Shown one piece after another: positions 21,992-30,294 of a stretch of 37,901 nucleotides of DNA. The stretch's first letter is position 1, and every line of letters starts with the position of its first letter. The position numbers were made by a program, and so were the translations under genes. Source of the DNA: a virus; IMG/VR virus record IMGVR_UViG_3300036859_001047, positions 1-37,901 of that record, one strand, 5' to 3'. The notes below the pieces were generated by a model. That model was given only the letters and a program-made list of their open reading frames with translations, had not been told where the DNA came from and searched no databases.

Positions 21992-22210
21992 ATGATTGCA
22001 GTGAAGGTAATCGCCCCGTTCAAGTATTCGCCGGATGGTATCAGTGTGGTGGAGGTGGAAAAGGGCAAGGCAGAACTGCCGGAGGCCTTTGTTGAAATCG
22101 CCGTGGCTGAGGGCTGGATTGAACCGCCGAAAAAGGCGGGTAAGTCTTTCCGTGATCCGGTTGATCCGCCGGCGTCTGATCCGCCGCCTACTGGCGGCAA
22201 CGGCGAATAA
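21992..22210 (+). CDS. Small head-region protein (72 aa)
   Basis: The product begins MIAVKVIAPFKYSPDGISVV and has a beta-rich body (VEVEKGKAELPEAFVEIAVA), then a Pro-rich, probably disordered tail. GGAG is 6 bases before the ATG. Its position between the capsid and head-tail connector genes suggests a head accessory protein, but no family is recognised. Confidence 0.65.
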   Translation: MIAVKVIAPFKYSPDGISVVEVEKGKAELPEAFVEIAVAEGWIEPPKKAGKSFRDPVDPPASDPPPTGGNGE

Positions 22211-22223
22211 CCGCCAACCCGAC

Positions 22224-22248
22224 AAGCCCGCCCCGTGCGGGCTTTTTT
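22224..22248 (+). terminator. Rho-independent terminator before the connector gene
   Basis: AAGCCCGC (22224-22231) pairs with GCGGGCTT (22237-22244), followed by a run of T to 22248. The ribosome-binding GGAG of the next gene starts only 3 bases on. Confidence 0.8.
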
Positions 22249-22261
22249 CATGGAGCGCGCC

Positions 22262-22813
22262 ATGCTGGAAAAACTCATCACCGCGCAGGATGCGGCCAGC
22301 ATTGTCACGCTGGCGCAGATCAAGGCGCAGTGCCGTATCGATGCCGACATCGACGATGACGACCTTCTGCTGACCAGCTACCTGCTGGCGGCGGTAGAAA
22401 GCTGCCAGCACGAACTGGGCCGCCCGATCCTGCCGCAGGTGTGGGAGCGTGAATTCGACGACCCCGCCTTGCAGCTGGGCCTGCGTCAGGATGTGATGGC
22501 TGTTGCCAAGGTGACGGCGATCACCGCTACGTCAGAGATCGACATGGCCAGCGACGACTGGCGGCTGGCCAAAGGCTACAAGGTGATTGCCGTCGCAGGT
22601 TGGCCGTACGGCACGCAAGCGGTGCGGGTGCGCTTCACCTGCGGCGCCTGGGATGATGCCGCCGCCGTTCCGGAGCCGATCAAGCTCTGGATCATGCAAC
22701 GCGTCGCCACCGCCTACGCCAACCGCGAGGCGTTTTCGAGTGGGCTGCCGCTCGCCACGTTGCCGCGCACCTTCGTGGATGGCCTGCTTGACCCGTATCG
22801 GAGCCTGCGATGA
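22262..22813 (+). CDS. Head-tail connector, HK97 gp6-like
   Basis: This adaptor ring binds under the portal. The 183-residue product has the family pattern ITAQDAASIVTLAQIKAQCR (helix), DDDDLLLTSYLLAAVESCQ, LGRPILPQVWEREFDD, RVRFTCGAWDDAAAVPEPIK and ATAYANREA. The ATG at 22262 has GGAG 7 bases upstream. It overlaps the next gene as ATGA. Confidence 0.88.
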   Translation: MLEKLITAQDAASIVTLAQIKAQCRIDADIDDDDLLLTSYLLAAVESCQHELGRPILPQVWEREFDDPALQLGLRQDVMAVAKVTAITATSEIDMASDDWRLAKGYKVIAVAGWPYGTQAVRVRFTCGAWDDAAAVPEPIKLWIMQRVATAYANREAFSSGLPLATLPRTFVDGLLDPYRSLR

Positions 22814-23142
22814 TTCGCATTGCATCTGGTCAACTGCGCCATCCTGTGAAATTACGGCTGAACCGTCAGCTGCCTGGTATCGACATGGCCACCATGCCGG
22901 AGCTGGTCACCGAGATCTCGACCCGAGCCCGCATCGATGCAGTGGGCGGCTCGGTTTACCTGGGCTCGGTGCAGGTGGGCGAAGCCGTTACCCATTACCT
23001 TTACATCCGCACCCGCAAGAACATCACCGCCGAATGGGAGGTGGTCCACGGTTCGGTGGTTTACCGGGTGCGCCGCGTGGCCCCGCTGAACGATCAGCCG
23101 GAGTTCATGCGGCTGGATTGTGAGGAGTTGCGCAATGGCTGA
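22810..23142 (+). CDS. Head-closure protein
   Basis: The stopper protein joins connector and tail. The 110-residue product has the usual beta-barrel segments: IASGQLRHPVKLRLNRQ, ISTRARIDAVGGSVYLG, THYLYIRTRKNITAEWEVVH and VVYRVRRVAPLNDQPEFMRL. It starts in ATGA overlap with the connector gene and ends 8 bases into the next gene. Confidence 0.85.
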   Translation: MIRIASGQLRHPVKLRLNRQLPGIDMATMPELVTEISTRARIDAVGGSVYLGSVQVGEAVTHYLYIRTRKNITAEWEVVHGSVVYRVRRVAPLNDQPEFMRLDCEELRNG

Positions 23143-23650
23143 CACGCTCTCGATGCACATCAAGGGCTTTGACGAGTTCGACAGGGTCGACTTTGACAAA
23201 ACCAAGGTGCGCTCTGGCTTTCGCGAGGCGGGCAAGATCGTTACCGGCCGGGCCCAGATGCTGCTGGCGCTGGGCAAGGGGCAGGATGGATATCCGACCA
23301 ATCGCACCGGCGCTCTGTTGCACGCCATCAGCTTCAAGATCAGTCGGTCCGGCTTCATGGTGCGGGTAATGCCGAACATGCCGGAGGGTTCCAAAGAATA
23401 CTACCCGGCCTATCTGCATTACGGTGTGCGTCAGGGGGCGCGAGTCACCAAGCTGGCGCCGGGGCAGGGGCTTGGCCGCAGTAATCGCCGGGCGCGAGGC
23501 GCCCGCGGCGAGGCGCTGGCGGCGCGCAAGGTCACTGGCTGGCGTATTGCGCCGCGTGACAACTACATCGTGGATGCGCTGCAGGATTCTGCCCAAGAGG
23601 TGGAGGGCGTGCTGGCCGCTGCTCTTGGTCGCGCCTTGCGGCCAAAATAG
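23135..23650 (+). CDS. HK97 gp10-like tail/neck component
   Basis: The 171-residue product contains FREAGKIVTGRAQMLLALGK, YPTNRTGALLHAISFKISRS, YYPAYLHYGVR and a basic segment with RRARGARGEALAARK, ending in a helical tail. This pattern fits HK97 gp10-like minor tail or neck proteins. GAGGAG lies 7 bases before the ATG. Confidence 0.8.
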   Translation: MADTLSMHIKGFDEFDRVDFDKTKVRSGFREAGKIVTGRAQMLLALGKGQDGYPTNRTGALLHAISFKISRSGFMVRVMPNMPEGSKEYYPAYLHYGVRQGARVTKLAPGQGLGRSNRRARGARGEALAARKVTGWRIAPRDNYIVDALQDSAQEVEGVLAAALGRALRPK

Positions 23651-23718
23651 CCGGTGGGTGGACGATGCTGTTTGATTCAAATAGCATCCGGGGTCATCTA
23701 GTCTATCCGGAGAAATGT

Positions 23719-24042
23719 ATGAAAGTGAGCGGTGTGAATGGCCAGTTGGAGCTGTCCGGCGATTTGCTGTTGATCAAGCGTGAGGGCTTTCTTGCCAAGG
23801 CGGCGTTTTTTGGCAAGGGCGAGAAAGCCGTCAAGATCGATGCGCTCTCTAGTGTCGAATTCAAGCAGGCGGGCTGGCTGAGTAATGGCTTTATCCACTT
23901 TGTTTTTTCCGGAAGCAGTACGCTGGATGGCAATATCGACGCAGCCAGTAAAAACGAGAATGCCGTCATATTTACCAAAAAGCAGCAGGCCGACTTCCGG
24001 GCGCTGCACGGTGAACTGCTGCAGCGGATGAGCCGCGAGTAG
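23719..24042 (+). CDS. DUF4429-like (PH-fold) extra gene in the neck region
   Basis: The 107-residue product contains LELSGDLLLIKREGFLAKA, FGKGEKAVKIDALSSVEFKQ, AGWLSNGFIHFVFSGSS and NENAVIFTKKQQADFRALHG. These match the DUF4429 pattern, a bacterial PH-like domain usually found in host proteins. ATG 23719 has GGAG 8 bases upstream; ATG 23665 is an alternative. The gene is richer in AT than its neighbours, lies between two tail-completion genes and is followed by a terminator. These are the marks of an added gene. The function is unknown. Confidence 0.75.
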   Translation: MKVSGVNGQLELSGDLLLIKREGFLAKAAFFGKGEKAVKIDALSSVEFKQAGWLSNGFIHFVFSGSSTLDGNIDAASKNENAVIFTKKQQADFRALHGELLQRMSRE

Positions 24043-24064
24043 CCCACTCCTGCGTGATTAACCC

Positions 24065-24088
24065 AACCCTGCTTCGGCGGGGTTTTTT
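24065..24088 (+). terminator. Rho-independent terminator after the DUF4429-like gene
   Basis: AACCCTGC (24065-24072) pairs with GCGGGGTT (24077-24084) around a TTCG tetraloop, with one wobble pair, and runs into six T (24083-24088). It separates the extra gene from the tail genes. Confidence 0.8.
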
Positions 24089-24101
24089 GTTGCCTGTCGC
24101 C

Positions 24102-24680
24102 ATGAAAATCACCCCGATCATTGCCCACCTCCGTAGCTACTGCCCGTCCTTTGCCGGCCGGGTGGCGGGGTCGCTGGAGTTGGCTGCGCTGCTGGATGAC
24201 AACGCGCCGCTGATGCCGCTGCCGGCGGCTTACATCGTGCCGACGCGGGAAGATCCGCAGACGCCGACCACGACGGCGCCCTACATGCAGGACCTGGAAG
24301 AAAAGTTCGACGTGGTGGTGGCGCTGGCGCCCAGCGATGAGCGCGGCCAGTCCGTGGCTGACCGCTTGCACGACCTGCGCGCCGAGCTGTGGCTGGCGCT
24401 CATTGGCTGGTCGCCGCCCGGGGGCGATCCGGTGGAGTACGACGGCGGGGCGTTGCTGATGCTCAACCGGGCGCGGGTGGTGTGGCGCTTCGGTTTCACC
24501 TCGATGTCCGTGATCGGCGGCATTCGAGCAGCTGGCGAGCCGCCGGCTACCTGGCATGACGTGGAGCGGGACGGCCTGGCCGATCTGCTGCGCGTGCACG
24601 TCGATGTCGATAACGGCCCCGCGCCGGATGGCCAGCTCGAGCATCAGCTGCAGATCACGCTGCCAGCCGCTTCAACCTGA
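24102..24680 (+). CDS. Tail terminator/completion protein (gp37-like)
   Basis: The 192-residue product starts MKITPIIAHLRSYCPSFAGR. It has an alpha/beta core (LPAAYIVPTREDPQTPTTTA, DLEEKFDVVVALAPSDERG, VADRLHDLRAELWLALIGW) typical of phage proteins annotated gp37 or tail-completion. It directly precedes the DUF2635 and sheath genes. No strong ribosome-binding site is seen; the start lies 13 bases after the terminator. Confidence 0.75.
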   Translation: MKITPIIAHLRSYCPSFAGRVAGSLELAALLDDNAPLMPLPAAYIVPTREDPQTPTTTAPYMQDLEEKFDVVVALAPSDERGQSVADRLHDLRAELWLALIGWSPPGGDPVEYDGGALLMLNRARVVWRFGFTSMSVIGGIRAAGEPPATWHDVERDGLADLLRVHVDVDNGPAPDGQLEHQLQITLPAAST

Positions 24681-24691
24681 AGGATTGACCC

Positions 24692-24862
24692 ATGTATCTG
24701 AAACCGACTGACGGGCGGTCCGTGCCGGACCCCGCCCGGGGCGACGTGTTGCCCGCTTCCGGGCGTGAAGTGCCCGAAACCCAGTATTGGCTGCGCCGCC
24801 TTGCGGATGGCGACGTGCAGAAGGCCAAGCCGCCAACCCTCAAGAAAGGTGATCAGGAATGA
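24692..24862 (+). CDS. DUF2635 small tail-region protein (56 aa)
   Basis: The product begins MYLKPTDGRSVPDPARGDVL and continues REVPETQYWLRRLADGDV. This matches the DUF2635 pattern of Mu-like phages, which precedes the sheath gene there too. Its stop overlaps the sheath start as ATGA. The function is unknown in all phages I recall. An AAGGA sequence precedes the ATG. Confidence 0.9.
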   Translation: MYLKPTDGRSVPDPARGDVLPASGREVPETQYWLRRLADGDVQKAKPPTLKKGDQE

Positions 24863-26343
24863 CCGTTCCGTTCAACACCATTCCCAGCGACATGCGTGTG
24901 CCGCTGTTCTACGCGGAAATGGACAACAGCGCGGCCAACACCGCCACGGCCGACAAGCGCACGCTGCTGCTTGGTCAGAAACTGGCTGCCGGCGGCGCGC
25001 TGGCCGGCGTGCCGCAGCTGCTGAACAACATCGCTACCGTGTGGACGCTGTTCGGCCGCGGCTCGATGTTGGCCAACATGTACGAGCGCTACATCAAGTC
25101 CGACCCGCTGGCCACCATCTGGGGCATGGCGGTGGCTGATCCGGCCGGCGCCGCTGCAGTCGGCACCATCACCCTGGGCGGTGCGGTCACCGCGGCCGGC
25201 ACGCTGACGATGTACATCGACGGCCAGCGTGTGCAGGTGGCCGTGGGCGCTGCGGATACCGTGGCGGCTGTGGCGACGGCGCTGGCGGCCGCCATCACGG
25301 CCAACGCCGATCTGCCGGTGACGGCGGCCGCTGCGGCTGGCGTGGTCACCCTGACCGCGCGCTGGGCTGGGTTGACGGGTAACGGCATCCCGGCGGTGGC
25401 CAACTACTACGGCCTGGCGGGGGGTGAGTCGTTGCCGGCTGGCCTGACCTGCGCCATCGTCGATATGGCCGGTGGCGCGGGCGCCCCCGATCTGGCGGCG
25501 GCCATCACCGGCATGGGCGACGAAGAATACGACTTCATCGTCAGCCCGTATACCGACACGGCCGCGCTGGATGCCCTGAAGCTGGAAATGGGCGACAGCG
25601 CCGGCCGCTGGAGCTACCTGCGCCAGATTTACGGCCATGTCTACAGCGCGGCTCGCGGAAGCATGGCCACGCTGGTGACGCTGGGTTCTGCCCGCAACGA
25701 CCAGCACTGCACCATCGCTGGCTATGAGCTGGACGTGCAGACGGCGCCGTGGGGTTTCGCCGCGGCCTATGCCGCCCGCAACGCGGTGTATCTGAAGGCT
25801 GACCCGTCCCGGCCGACGCAAAGCGGCGCGCTGGAAGGCATTCTGCCGGCGCGTGCCGGCAAGCGCTTCGCCATTTCCGAGCGCAAGACCCTGCTGAACA
25901 ACGGCATTGCCACCAGCTACACCGCCGCCGATACCGTGCGCGTCGAGCGTGCCATTACCACCTACCAGAAGAATGCCTGGGGCAGCCCGGACAACAGCTA
26001 CCTGGACAGCGAAACGCTGCACCTGTCGGCGGCCGTGCTGCGCCGCCTCAAGGGTGTGGTCACCAGCAAGTACGGCCGCCACAAGCTGGCCAATGACGGC
26101 ACGCGCTTTGGTGCTGGTGCGCCGATCGTGACGCCGGCCATCTTCCGTGCCGAACTGGTCAGCGAGTACGCGAAGATGGAAAAAGCTGGCTGGGTGGAAA
26201 ACGCCGAACTGTTTGCGGCTAACCTGATCGTGGAGCGCAACGCCGACGATCCGAACCGCCTGGATGTGCTGTATCCGCCGGACTACATCAACGGCTTGCG
26301 TGTGGTGGCGTTGCTCAACCAGTTCCGCCTGCAGTACAGCTAA
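24859..26343 (+). CDS. Contractile tail sheath protein (Mu gpL-like)
   Basis: The sheath contracts to drive the tube through the host envelope. The 494-residue product begins MTVPFNTIPSDMRVPLFYAE and continues LLLGQKLAAGGALAGVPQLL, YDFIVSPYTDTAALDALK and IAGYELDVQTAPWGFAAAY. It ends LFAANLIVERNADDPNRLDV and LYPPDYINGLRVVALLNQF. Length and motifs match Mu gpL-type sheaths. It shows the virion is a myovirus. Confidence 0.95.
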   Translation: MTVPFNTIPSDMRVPLFYAEMDNSAANTATADKRTLLLGQKLAAGGALAGVPQLLNNIATVWTLFGRGSMLANMYERYIKSDPLATIWGMAVADPAGAAAVGTITLGGAVTAAGTLTMYIDGQRVQVAVGAADTVAAVATALAAAITANADLPVTAAAAAGVVTLTARWAGLTGNGIPAVANYYGLAGGESLPAGLTCAIVDMAGGAGAPDLAAAITGMGDEEYDFIVSPYTDTAALDALKLEMGDSAGRWSYLRQIYGHVYSAARGSMATLVTLGSARNDQHCTIAGYELDVQTAPWGFAAAYAARNAVYLKADPSRPTQSGALEGILPARAGKRFAISERKTLLNNGIATSYTAADTVRVERAITTYQKNAWGSPDNSYLDSETLHLSAAVLRRLKGVVTSKYGRHKLANDGTRFGAGAPIVTPAIFRAELVSEYAKMEKAGWVENAELFAANLIVERNADDPNRLDVLYPPDYINGLRVVALLNQFRLQYS

Positions 26344-26357
26344 GCGATAACCCCATG

Positions 26358-26380
26358 ACAGCCCGCCGTGCGCGGGCTGT
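26358..26380 (+). terminator. Hairpin between sheath and tube genes
   Basis: ACAGCCCGC (26358-26366) pairs perfectly with GCGGGCTGT (26372-26380) around CGTGC, then TTGTCATTTCAGGAG leads into the next gene. There is no T tract. The trailing sequence resembles that after the two hairpins at 15847-15912. Confidence 0.6.
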
Positions 26381-26400
26381 TGTCATTTCAGGAGCAGCCC

Positions 26401-26763
26401 ATGAGCGGCAGCAAAAAAGTAGCTGGCACCTGCTACGTGAAAATCGACGGCGATCAGGTGGCCGTCACCGGTGGCGTCGAGGCGCCGCTGACCGATGTCG
26501 AGCGCGAGGCGTTCAAAACCAGTGCTGGCGTCCACTACAGCGAGACGGATGTCATCCCGTACGTGAAGCTGGAATGCGTGGTGCCGAAAGACTTCCCGCG
26601 CGAAGCCGTCACCAAGAACGACGACCTGACCATCACCGTGGAGTTTGCCAACGGCAGCGTCTACGTGCTGTCGGGTGGCTTCCTGGTGAACCCGGCGGCG
26701 CTGAAGGGCGACGACGGCAAGGTCGAGCTGGAATTCAATGGTGACAAGGGGATTTGGCAATGA
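26401..26763 (+). CDS. Tail tube protein (Mu gpM-like)
   Basis: The tube forms the DNA conduit inside the sheath. The 120-residue product starts MSGSKKVAGTCYVKIDGDQV and continues GGVEAPLTDVEREAF, YVKLECVVPKDFP and LTITVEFANGSVYVLSGGFL. It matches the Mu tube family in size and pattern. AGGAG precedes the ATG. Confidence 0.92.
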   Translation: MSGSKKVAGTCYVKIDGDQVAVTGGVEAPLTDVEREAFKTSAGVHYSETDVIPYVKLECVVPKDFPREAVTKNDDLTITVEFANGSVYVLSGGFLVNPAALKGDDGKVELEFNGDKGIWQ

Positions 26764-27059
26764 GCGAAGTTCGTATTCCACTGAGCGCGCCGATCGAGGC
26801 GCATGGCGAAGAAATCAGCGAGCTGGTGCTGCGTAAGCCGCTGCCGGCCTGGGCGCGCGCCATCGGTCTGATGCCGTACCGCATGACCGAGTCGAACATC
26901 CCGGACATCAATGTCCCGGTGGCCTGCCAGTATGTCAGCAAGTGTGCCGGTGTGCCGCCCTCGTCGATTGACCAGCTGGACATTGCCGACCTCAATGCCG
27001 CGTGCTGGGCTGTGACCAATTTTTTCTGGCAGCGGGATTCGCAGACCTCGGACAGCTGA
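26760..27059 (+). CDS. Tail assembly chaperone, short form (Mu gp41-like)
   Basis: The chaperone coats the tape measure during tail assembly. The 99-residue product has the family segment IPLSAPIEAHGEEISELVLR, then WARAIGLMP, VACQYVSKCAGVPPSSIDQL and LNAACWAVTNFF. It overlaps the tube stop as ATGA. A slippery heptamer near its end allows a longer product. Confidence 0.9.
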   Translation: MSEVRIPLSAPIEAHGEEISELVLRKPLPAWARAIGLMPYRMTESNIPDINVPVACQYVSKCAGVPPSSIDQLDIADLNAACWAVTNFFWQRDSQTSDS

Positions 27060-27199
27060 ACGATCTGCTGTTTGACGTGGCGGCCTGGTGGCAAATCGAC
27101 CCGTTTGTCCTGGCCGAGCGCAGCCTTGATCAGCTGATCGAGGCGCGCGACCACGCACTGCGAATCAACAAGCTCAGGCAGGAGGCCAACGATGGCTGA
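26760..27199 (+). CDS. Tail assembly chaperone, long form by -1 frameshift
   Basis: Reading slips back one base at 27020-27026, so codons 1-89 (ending TNFF) are joined to 57 residues starting at 27026: LAAGFADLGQLNDLLFDVAA, WWQIDPFVLAERSLDQLIEA, then a charged C-terminus. The long product is 146 residues. The extension has no start codon with a ribosome-binding site, looks like a real protein (the WWQID helix recurs in phage chaperone extensions), and ends at the tape measure start, as in lambda G-T, P2 E-E' and Mu. Confidence 0.88.
27020..27026 (+). other. -1 ribosomal frameshift site TTTTTTC
   Basis: In the chaperone frame the codons are AAT TTT TTC, giving the slippery heptamer T-TTT-TTC (X-XXY-YYZ). 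The -1 frame stays open to 27199; the 0 frame stops at 27059. No downstream structure was modelled. Confidence 0.88.
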
Positions 27200-29057
27200 C
27201 AAGTTTCAGCTGAAGGCGTTGATCACCGGCGTCGACAAGCTGTCGCCCACGCTGGATGGTATCCGCAAGAACGTCGCCAAGCTGCGTAAGAACCTGCGTC
27301 AGTCCGGTATGGCCGAGATCGACTTCGGCAAGGTGGCGGCCGTGACGGCGCCGCTGGTTGGGGCGGCCAAGGCGGCTATCGATTTCGAGTCGGCCATGGC
27401 CGATGTGCGCAAGGTGGTGGATTTCGACACGCCGCAGCAGTTTGCGGACATGAATAACGAAATCCGCCAGATGGCGCTGCGGCTGCCCATGGCGGCCAAG
27501 GAAATTGCGGCTATTTATGCGCAGGGTGGTTCTGCCGGCGTGGCGCGCGGCGAGCTGAAGGCCTTTGCTCAGGACGCCGTTAAAATGGGGGTGGCCTTCG
27601 GGTTCACGGCGGAGCAATCTGGTGAGCAGATGGCGGCTTGGCGTGCCGCCATGGGGTTGACGCAAGACCAGGTGCGAGGCCTGGCCGACCAGATCAACTA
27701 CCTGGACGCCAAGGGCAACAGCTCGGCCAAGAATGTGGCCGAAGTTGTGACCCGGGTGGGTTCCATCGGCAAGGTGGCTGGCCTGTCGTCTAGCACCATT
27801 GCCGCCTTGTCCGCCACCATGGATGCCGTGAAGGTGCCTACCGACGTGGCCGCCACCGGGATCAAGAATTTCGTGCTCGCGCTGACGCAGGGTACGGCGG
27901 CGTCCAAGTCACAGAAAGACACGCTCAAGGCGCTGCGGCTCGATGCCGGCAAGGTTGCCAAGGCGATGCAGATGGACTCCAAGGGCACAGTGCTGGATGT
28001 GCTCAATCGCATCAAGTCGGTGGATGCATCCAAGCAGGCAGCGGTGCTGTCCGAGCTGTTCGGCAAGGAAAGCATCGAGGCCATTGCGCCGTTCATCTCC
28101 AATCTGGATCTGCTGAAAACCAACCTCAAGTTGGTGGGGGATGCCACGGGCTACGCCGGTTCCATGTCGAAGGAATTCGACGTGCGCGCCGCCACCACGG
28201 CCAATAGCCTGCAGCTGTTCTGGAACCGCGTCACCGATGTTGGCATCGCTGTCGGCAACGTGCTGCTGCCGCCACTCAACGAGTTCATGGCGATTACGGG
28301 GCCGATGATCACCGGTCTGTCGAACATGGCGGCGGCGAACCCGTGGCTGATCAAGGGGTTTCTGGGCGCTGGGGCTGCGCTGCTGGGGATGAAGCTGGCG
28401 ACCATGGCGGCGATTGGGGCGCTGAACCTGTTCAATGCCGTGGCTGGCTTGTCTCCGGTGGGTATCGCCGTGCGCGTCATGGCGCTGGCTGCCGGCTTCC
28501 TGCTGTCCAACTGGAAGCAGGTTGGTCCGTTTTTCTTGCGACTGTGGGATGGCATCAAGCGTGTGGTGTCCACCGGCGTGGAGTTCATCAAGACCTATCT
28601 GGGCTGGACGCCGCTGGGCGTGGTGCTGAACAACTGGCAGCCGCTGAGCGAGTTTTTCGGGGCGTTGTGGGATGGCTTGAAGGTAGTGTTCGACGCCGGA
28701 TGGCAGTTCATCAAATGGGGTTTTGAAAACTTCACCCCTCTGGGGCTGGTAATCAAGAACTGGGAGCCCATCGTGGCCTTCTTCAAGGGCATGTGGGAGA
28801 GGGTCAAGCCCTATGTCGAGCCGCTGATCAGTGCGGCGAAATGGGCCGGCAATGGGCTATCTGGCGCGGTTGGCCAGAGCCTGAATGCGGGCACCAGCAT
28901 CATCAAGGGGGCGACCCAGCAGGCCAAGGCGGAGCTGACTGTGAACATCGGCAATGCGCCACCTGGCACGCGCGTCGAGCAGCCGGCCACGACCAACACC
29001 AAGCTGACGGTGAACCAGAACAACGGCCGCCGATCGCTGGCGCCGACCAGTAACTAA
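27192..29057 (+). CDS. Tape measure protein
   Basis: The protein sets tail length and probably aids DNA entry. The 621-residue product has a helical N-terminus (MADKFQLKALITGVDKLSPT) and the TMP core FESAMADVRKVVDFDTPQQF and LRLPMAAKEIAAIYAQGGSA. A hydrophobic middle follows (GAALLGMKLATMAAIGALNL), then about three imperfect tandem repeats of the type TPLGVVLNNWQPLSEFFGAL, with LWDG following. At about 1.5 angstrom per residue it predicts a tail of roughly 90 nm. It overlaps the long chaperone form by 8 bp. Confidence 0.93.
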   Translation: MADKFQLKALITGVDKLSPTLDGIRKNVAKLRKNLRQSGMAEIDFGKVAAVTAPLVGAAKAAIDFESAMADVRKVVDFDTPQQFADMNNEIRQMALRLPMAAKEIAAIYAQGGSAGVARGELKAFAQDAVKMGVAFGFTAEQSGEQMAAWRAAMGLTQDQVRGLADQINYLDAKGNSSAKNVAEVVTRVGSIGKVAGLSSSTIAALSATMDAVKVPTDVAATGIKNFVLALTQGTAASKSQKDTLKALRLDAGKVAKAMQMDSKGTVLDVLNRIKSVDASKQAAVLSELFGKESIEAIAPFISNLDLLKTNLKLVGDATGYAGSMSKEFDVRAATTANSLQLFWNRVTDVGIAVGNVLLPPLNEFMAITGPMITGLSNMAAANPWLIKGFLGAGAALLGMKLATMAAIGALNLFNAVAGLSPVGIAVRVMALAAGFLLSNWKQVGPFFLRLWDGIKRVVSTGVEFIKTYLGWTPLGVVLNNWQPLSEFFGALWDGLKVVFDAGWQFIKWGFENFTPLGLVIKNWEPIVAFFKGMWERVKPYVEPLISAAKWAGNGLSGAVGQSLNAGTSIIKGATQQAKAELTVNIGNAPPGTRVEQPATTNTKLTVNQNNGRRSLAPTSN

Positions 29058-29060
29058 CCC

Positions 29061-29083
29061 AACCCGCTTCGGCGGGTTTTTTT
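29061..29083 (+). terminator. Rho-independent terminator after the tape measure gene
   Basis: AACCCGC (29061-29067) pairs with GCGGGTT (29072-29078) around TTCG and ends in seven T. The ribosome-binding GGAGG of the next gene begins about 6 bases on. Confidence 0.85.
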
Positions 29084-29100
29084 ACGACCGGAGGCCCGAC

Positions 29101-30294
29101 ATGGGGTGGAAAGATCAGCTGCGTGAAGCCTCGTTCAAGGGCGTGCCGATCAAGTGGATCTCGCTGGAAGGCGAAAACGGCCGCCGCGTAGCCGAGCATG
29201 AATTCCCGCAGCGAGACAAGCCATGGGTGGAGGACATGGGGCGCGCCACGCGGCCCTACCGCTTCATGGCGGTGTGCTGTGGCGAGGACTGGCTTCAGCA
29301 GCTCAACACGCTGCTGGCCGTGCTGGAAGAGCCGGGTGCCGGCGAGTTGGTACACCCGCTGTTCGGGCGGGTCACGGTATATGCCAAACCGGCGCACTGG
29401 TCGCTGAATCTGGATGTCGGCGGGCGGGTGGATATCCCGTTGGAGTTCATCGAAAACGGCGATCTGCTGTTCCCGGTGCCGTTGGCCAGCACGGCGGCGC
29501 CGCTGCAAAGCGCTAGCGGAGACATGCTCACAGCCTCGCAGTCCGTGGCCGAGCAGGCGCTGGCGGCGCTGGATCTGGCGCGCGCGGTTGTCGGCGATGT
29601 GGTCACGGCGGTGATGTCGGCGATCAAGGGCGTGAGCAACGCGGTGGAGGCGGTGCTGGACTACTTCGACAGCTGGCAGTCACTGGTGAATACCGTGCTC
29701 ACGCTGCCGGCCACGGCCGTGGGCAAGGTTCTCAGCATCCTGGAGTCGGTGGATCGGGCGTTCGACCGCTACGGCGATTTGACCCGCTGGGGCATCAACC
29801 AGAGCCGCGCCATGCGCGTGCTGCGGGCGCGCAGCAAGGCGCTGAGCAAGCGCAGCAACGGCACGGTGTCCACCAAGGTGGCGGCGGTGTTGGTTGGCCT
29901 GATGGCCACCGGCGTGACGGCCAATACCCTGCAGGCGGTTTCCACGTTGCCGACCAGCCGCCCCGCCGATGGAGGCAACCTGCCGGTGGCGGCCGATGTG
30001 GCCAGCCTGCGGCAGGACTTGTCGGGCTCGCTGTGGGCCATGGCGGACGGGGCCGGGTATGAGCAGGCGGCGTATCTGCTGGTGGTGCAGCGTGCGGCTG
30101 TGGCGCACCTCAACCAGGTGGAGGCCATCGGCTTGCAGTTGCAGACCTTCACGCCGCCGGCCGTCATGCCGGCGCTGGTGCTGGCCTACCGGGCGCAGGG
30201 CGACGCCTCGCTGGCGGATGAGCTGCTGAGCCGTAACAACATCGTGCATCCGCTGTTTGTGCCGGTGCAGGAATTACAGGTGACCTATGACTGA
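29101..30294 (+). CDS. DNA circularisation/baseplate protein (Mu gpN-like)
   Basis: The N-terminal 130 residues match the DNA_circ_N family: WKDQLREASFKGVPIKWISL, GRRVAEHEFPQRDKPWVEDM and YRFMAVCCGEDW. In Mu, gpN is a baseplate component despite the family name. The C-terminal part is helical and Ala-rich (AEQALAALDLARAVVGDVV). GGAGG precedes the ATG. It overlaps the next gene by 8 bp. Confidence 0.9.
   Translation: MGWKDQLREASFKGVPIKWISLEGENGRRVAEHEFPQRDKPWVEDMGRATRPYRFMAVCCGEDWLQQLNTLLAVLEEPGAGELVHPLFGRVTVYAKPAHWSLNLDVGGRVDIPLEFIENGDLLFPVPLASTAAPLQSASGDMLTASQSVAEQALAALDLARAVVGDVVTAVMSAIKGVSNAVEAVLDYFDSWQSLVNTVLTLPATAVGKVLSILESVDRAFDRYGDLTRWGINQSRAMRVLRARSKALSKRSNGTVSTKVAAVLVGLMATGVTANTLQAVSTLPTSRPADGGNLPVAADVASLRQDLSGSLWAMADGAGYEQAAYLLVVQRAAVAHLNQVEAIGLQLQTFTPPAVMPALVLAYRAQGDASLADELLSRNNIVHPLFVPVQELQVTYD

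Noticed and set aside
20686-22350. 554-codon leftward open frame opposite the capsid gene
   Set aside because: It spans capsid and connector genes antisense, a usual consequence of high GC third positions.
24853-26082. 409-codon leftward open frame opposite the sheath gene
   Set aside because: It is His/Gly/Arg-rich and antisense to an unmistakable tail sheath.
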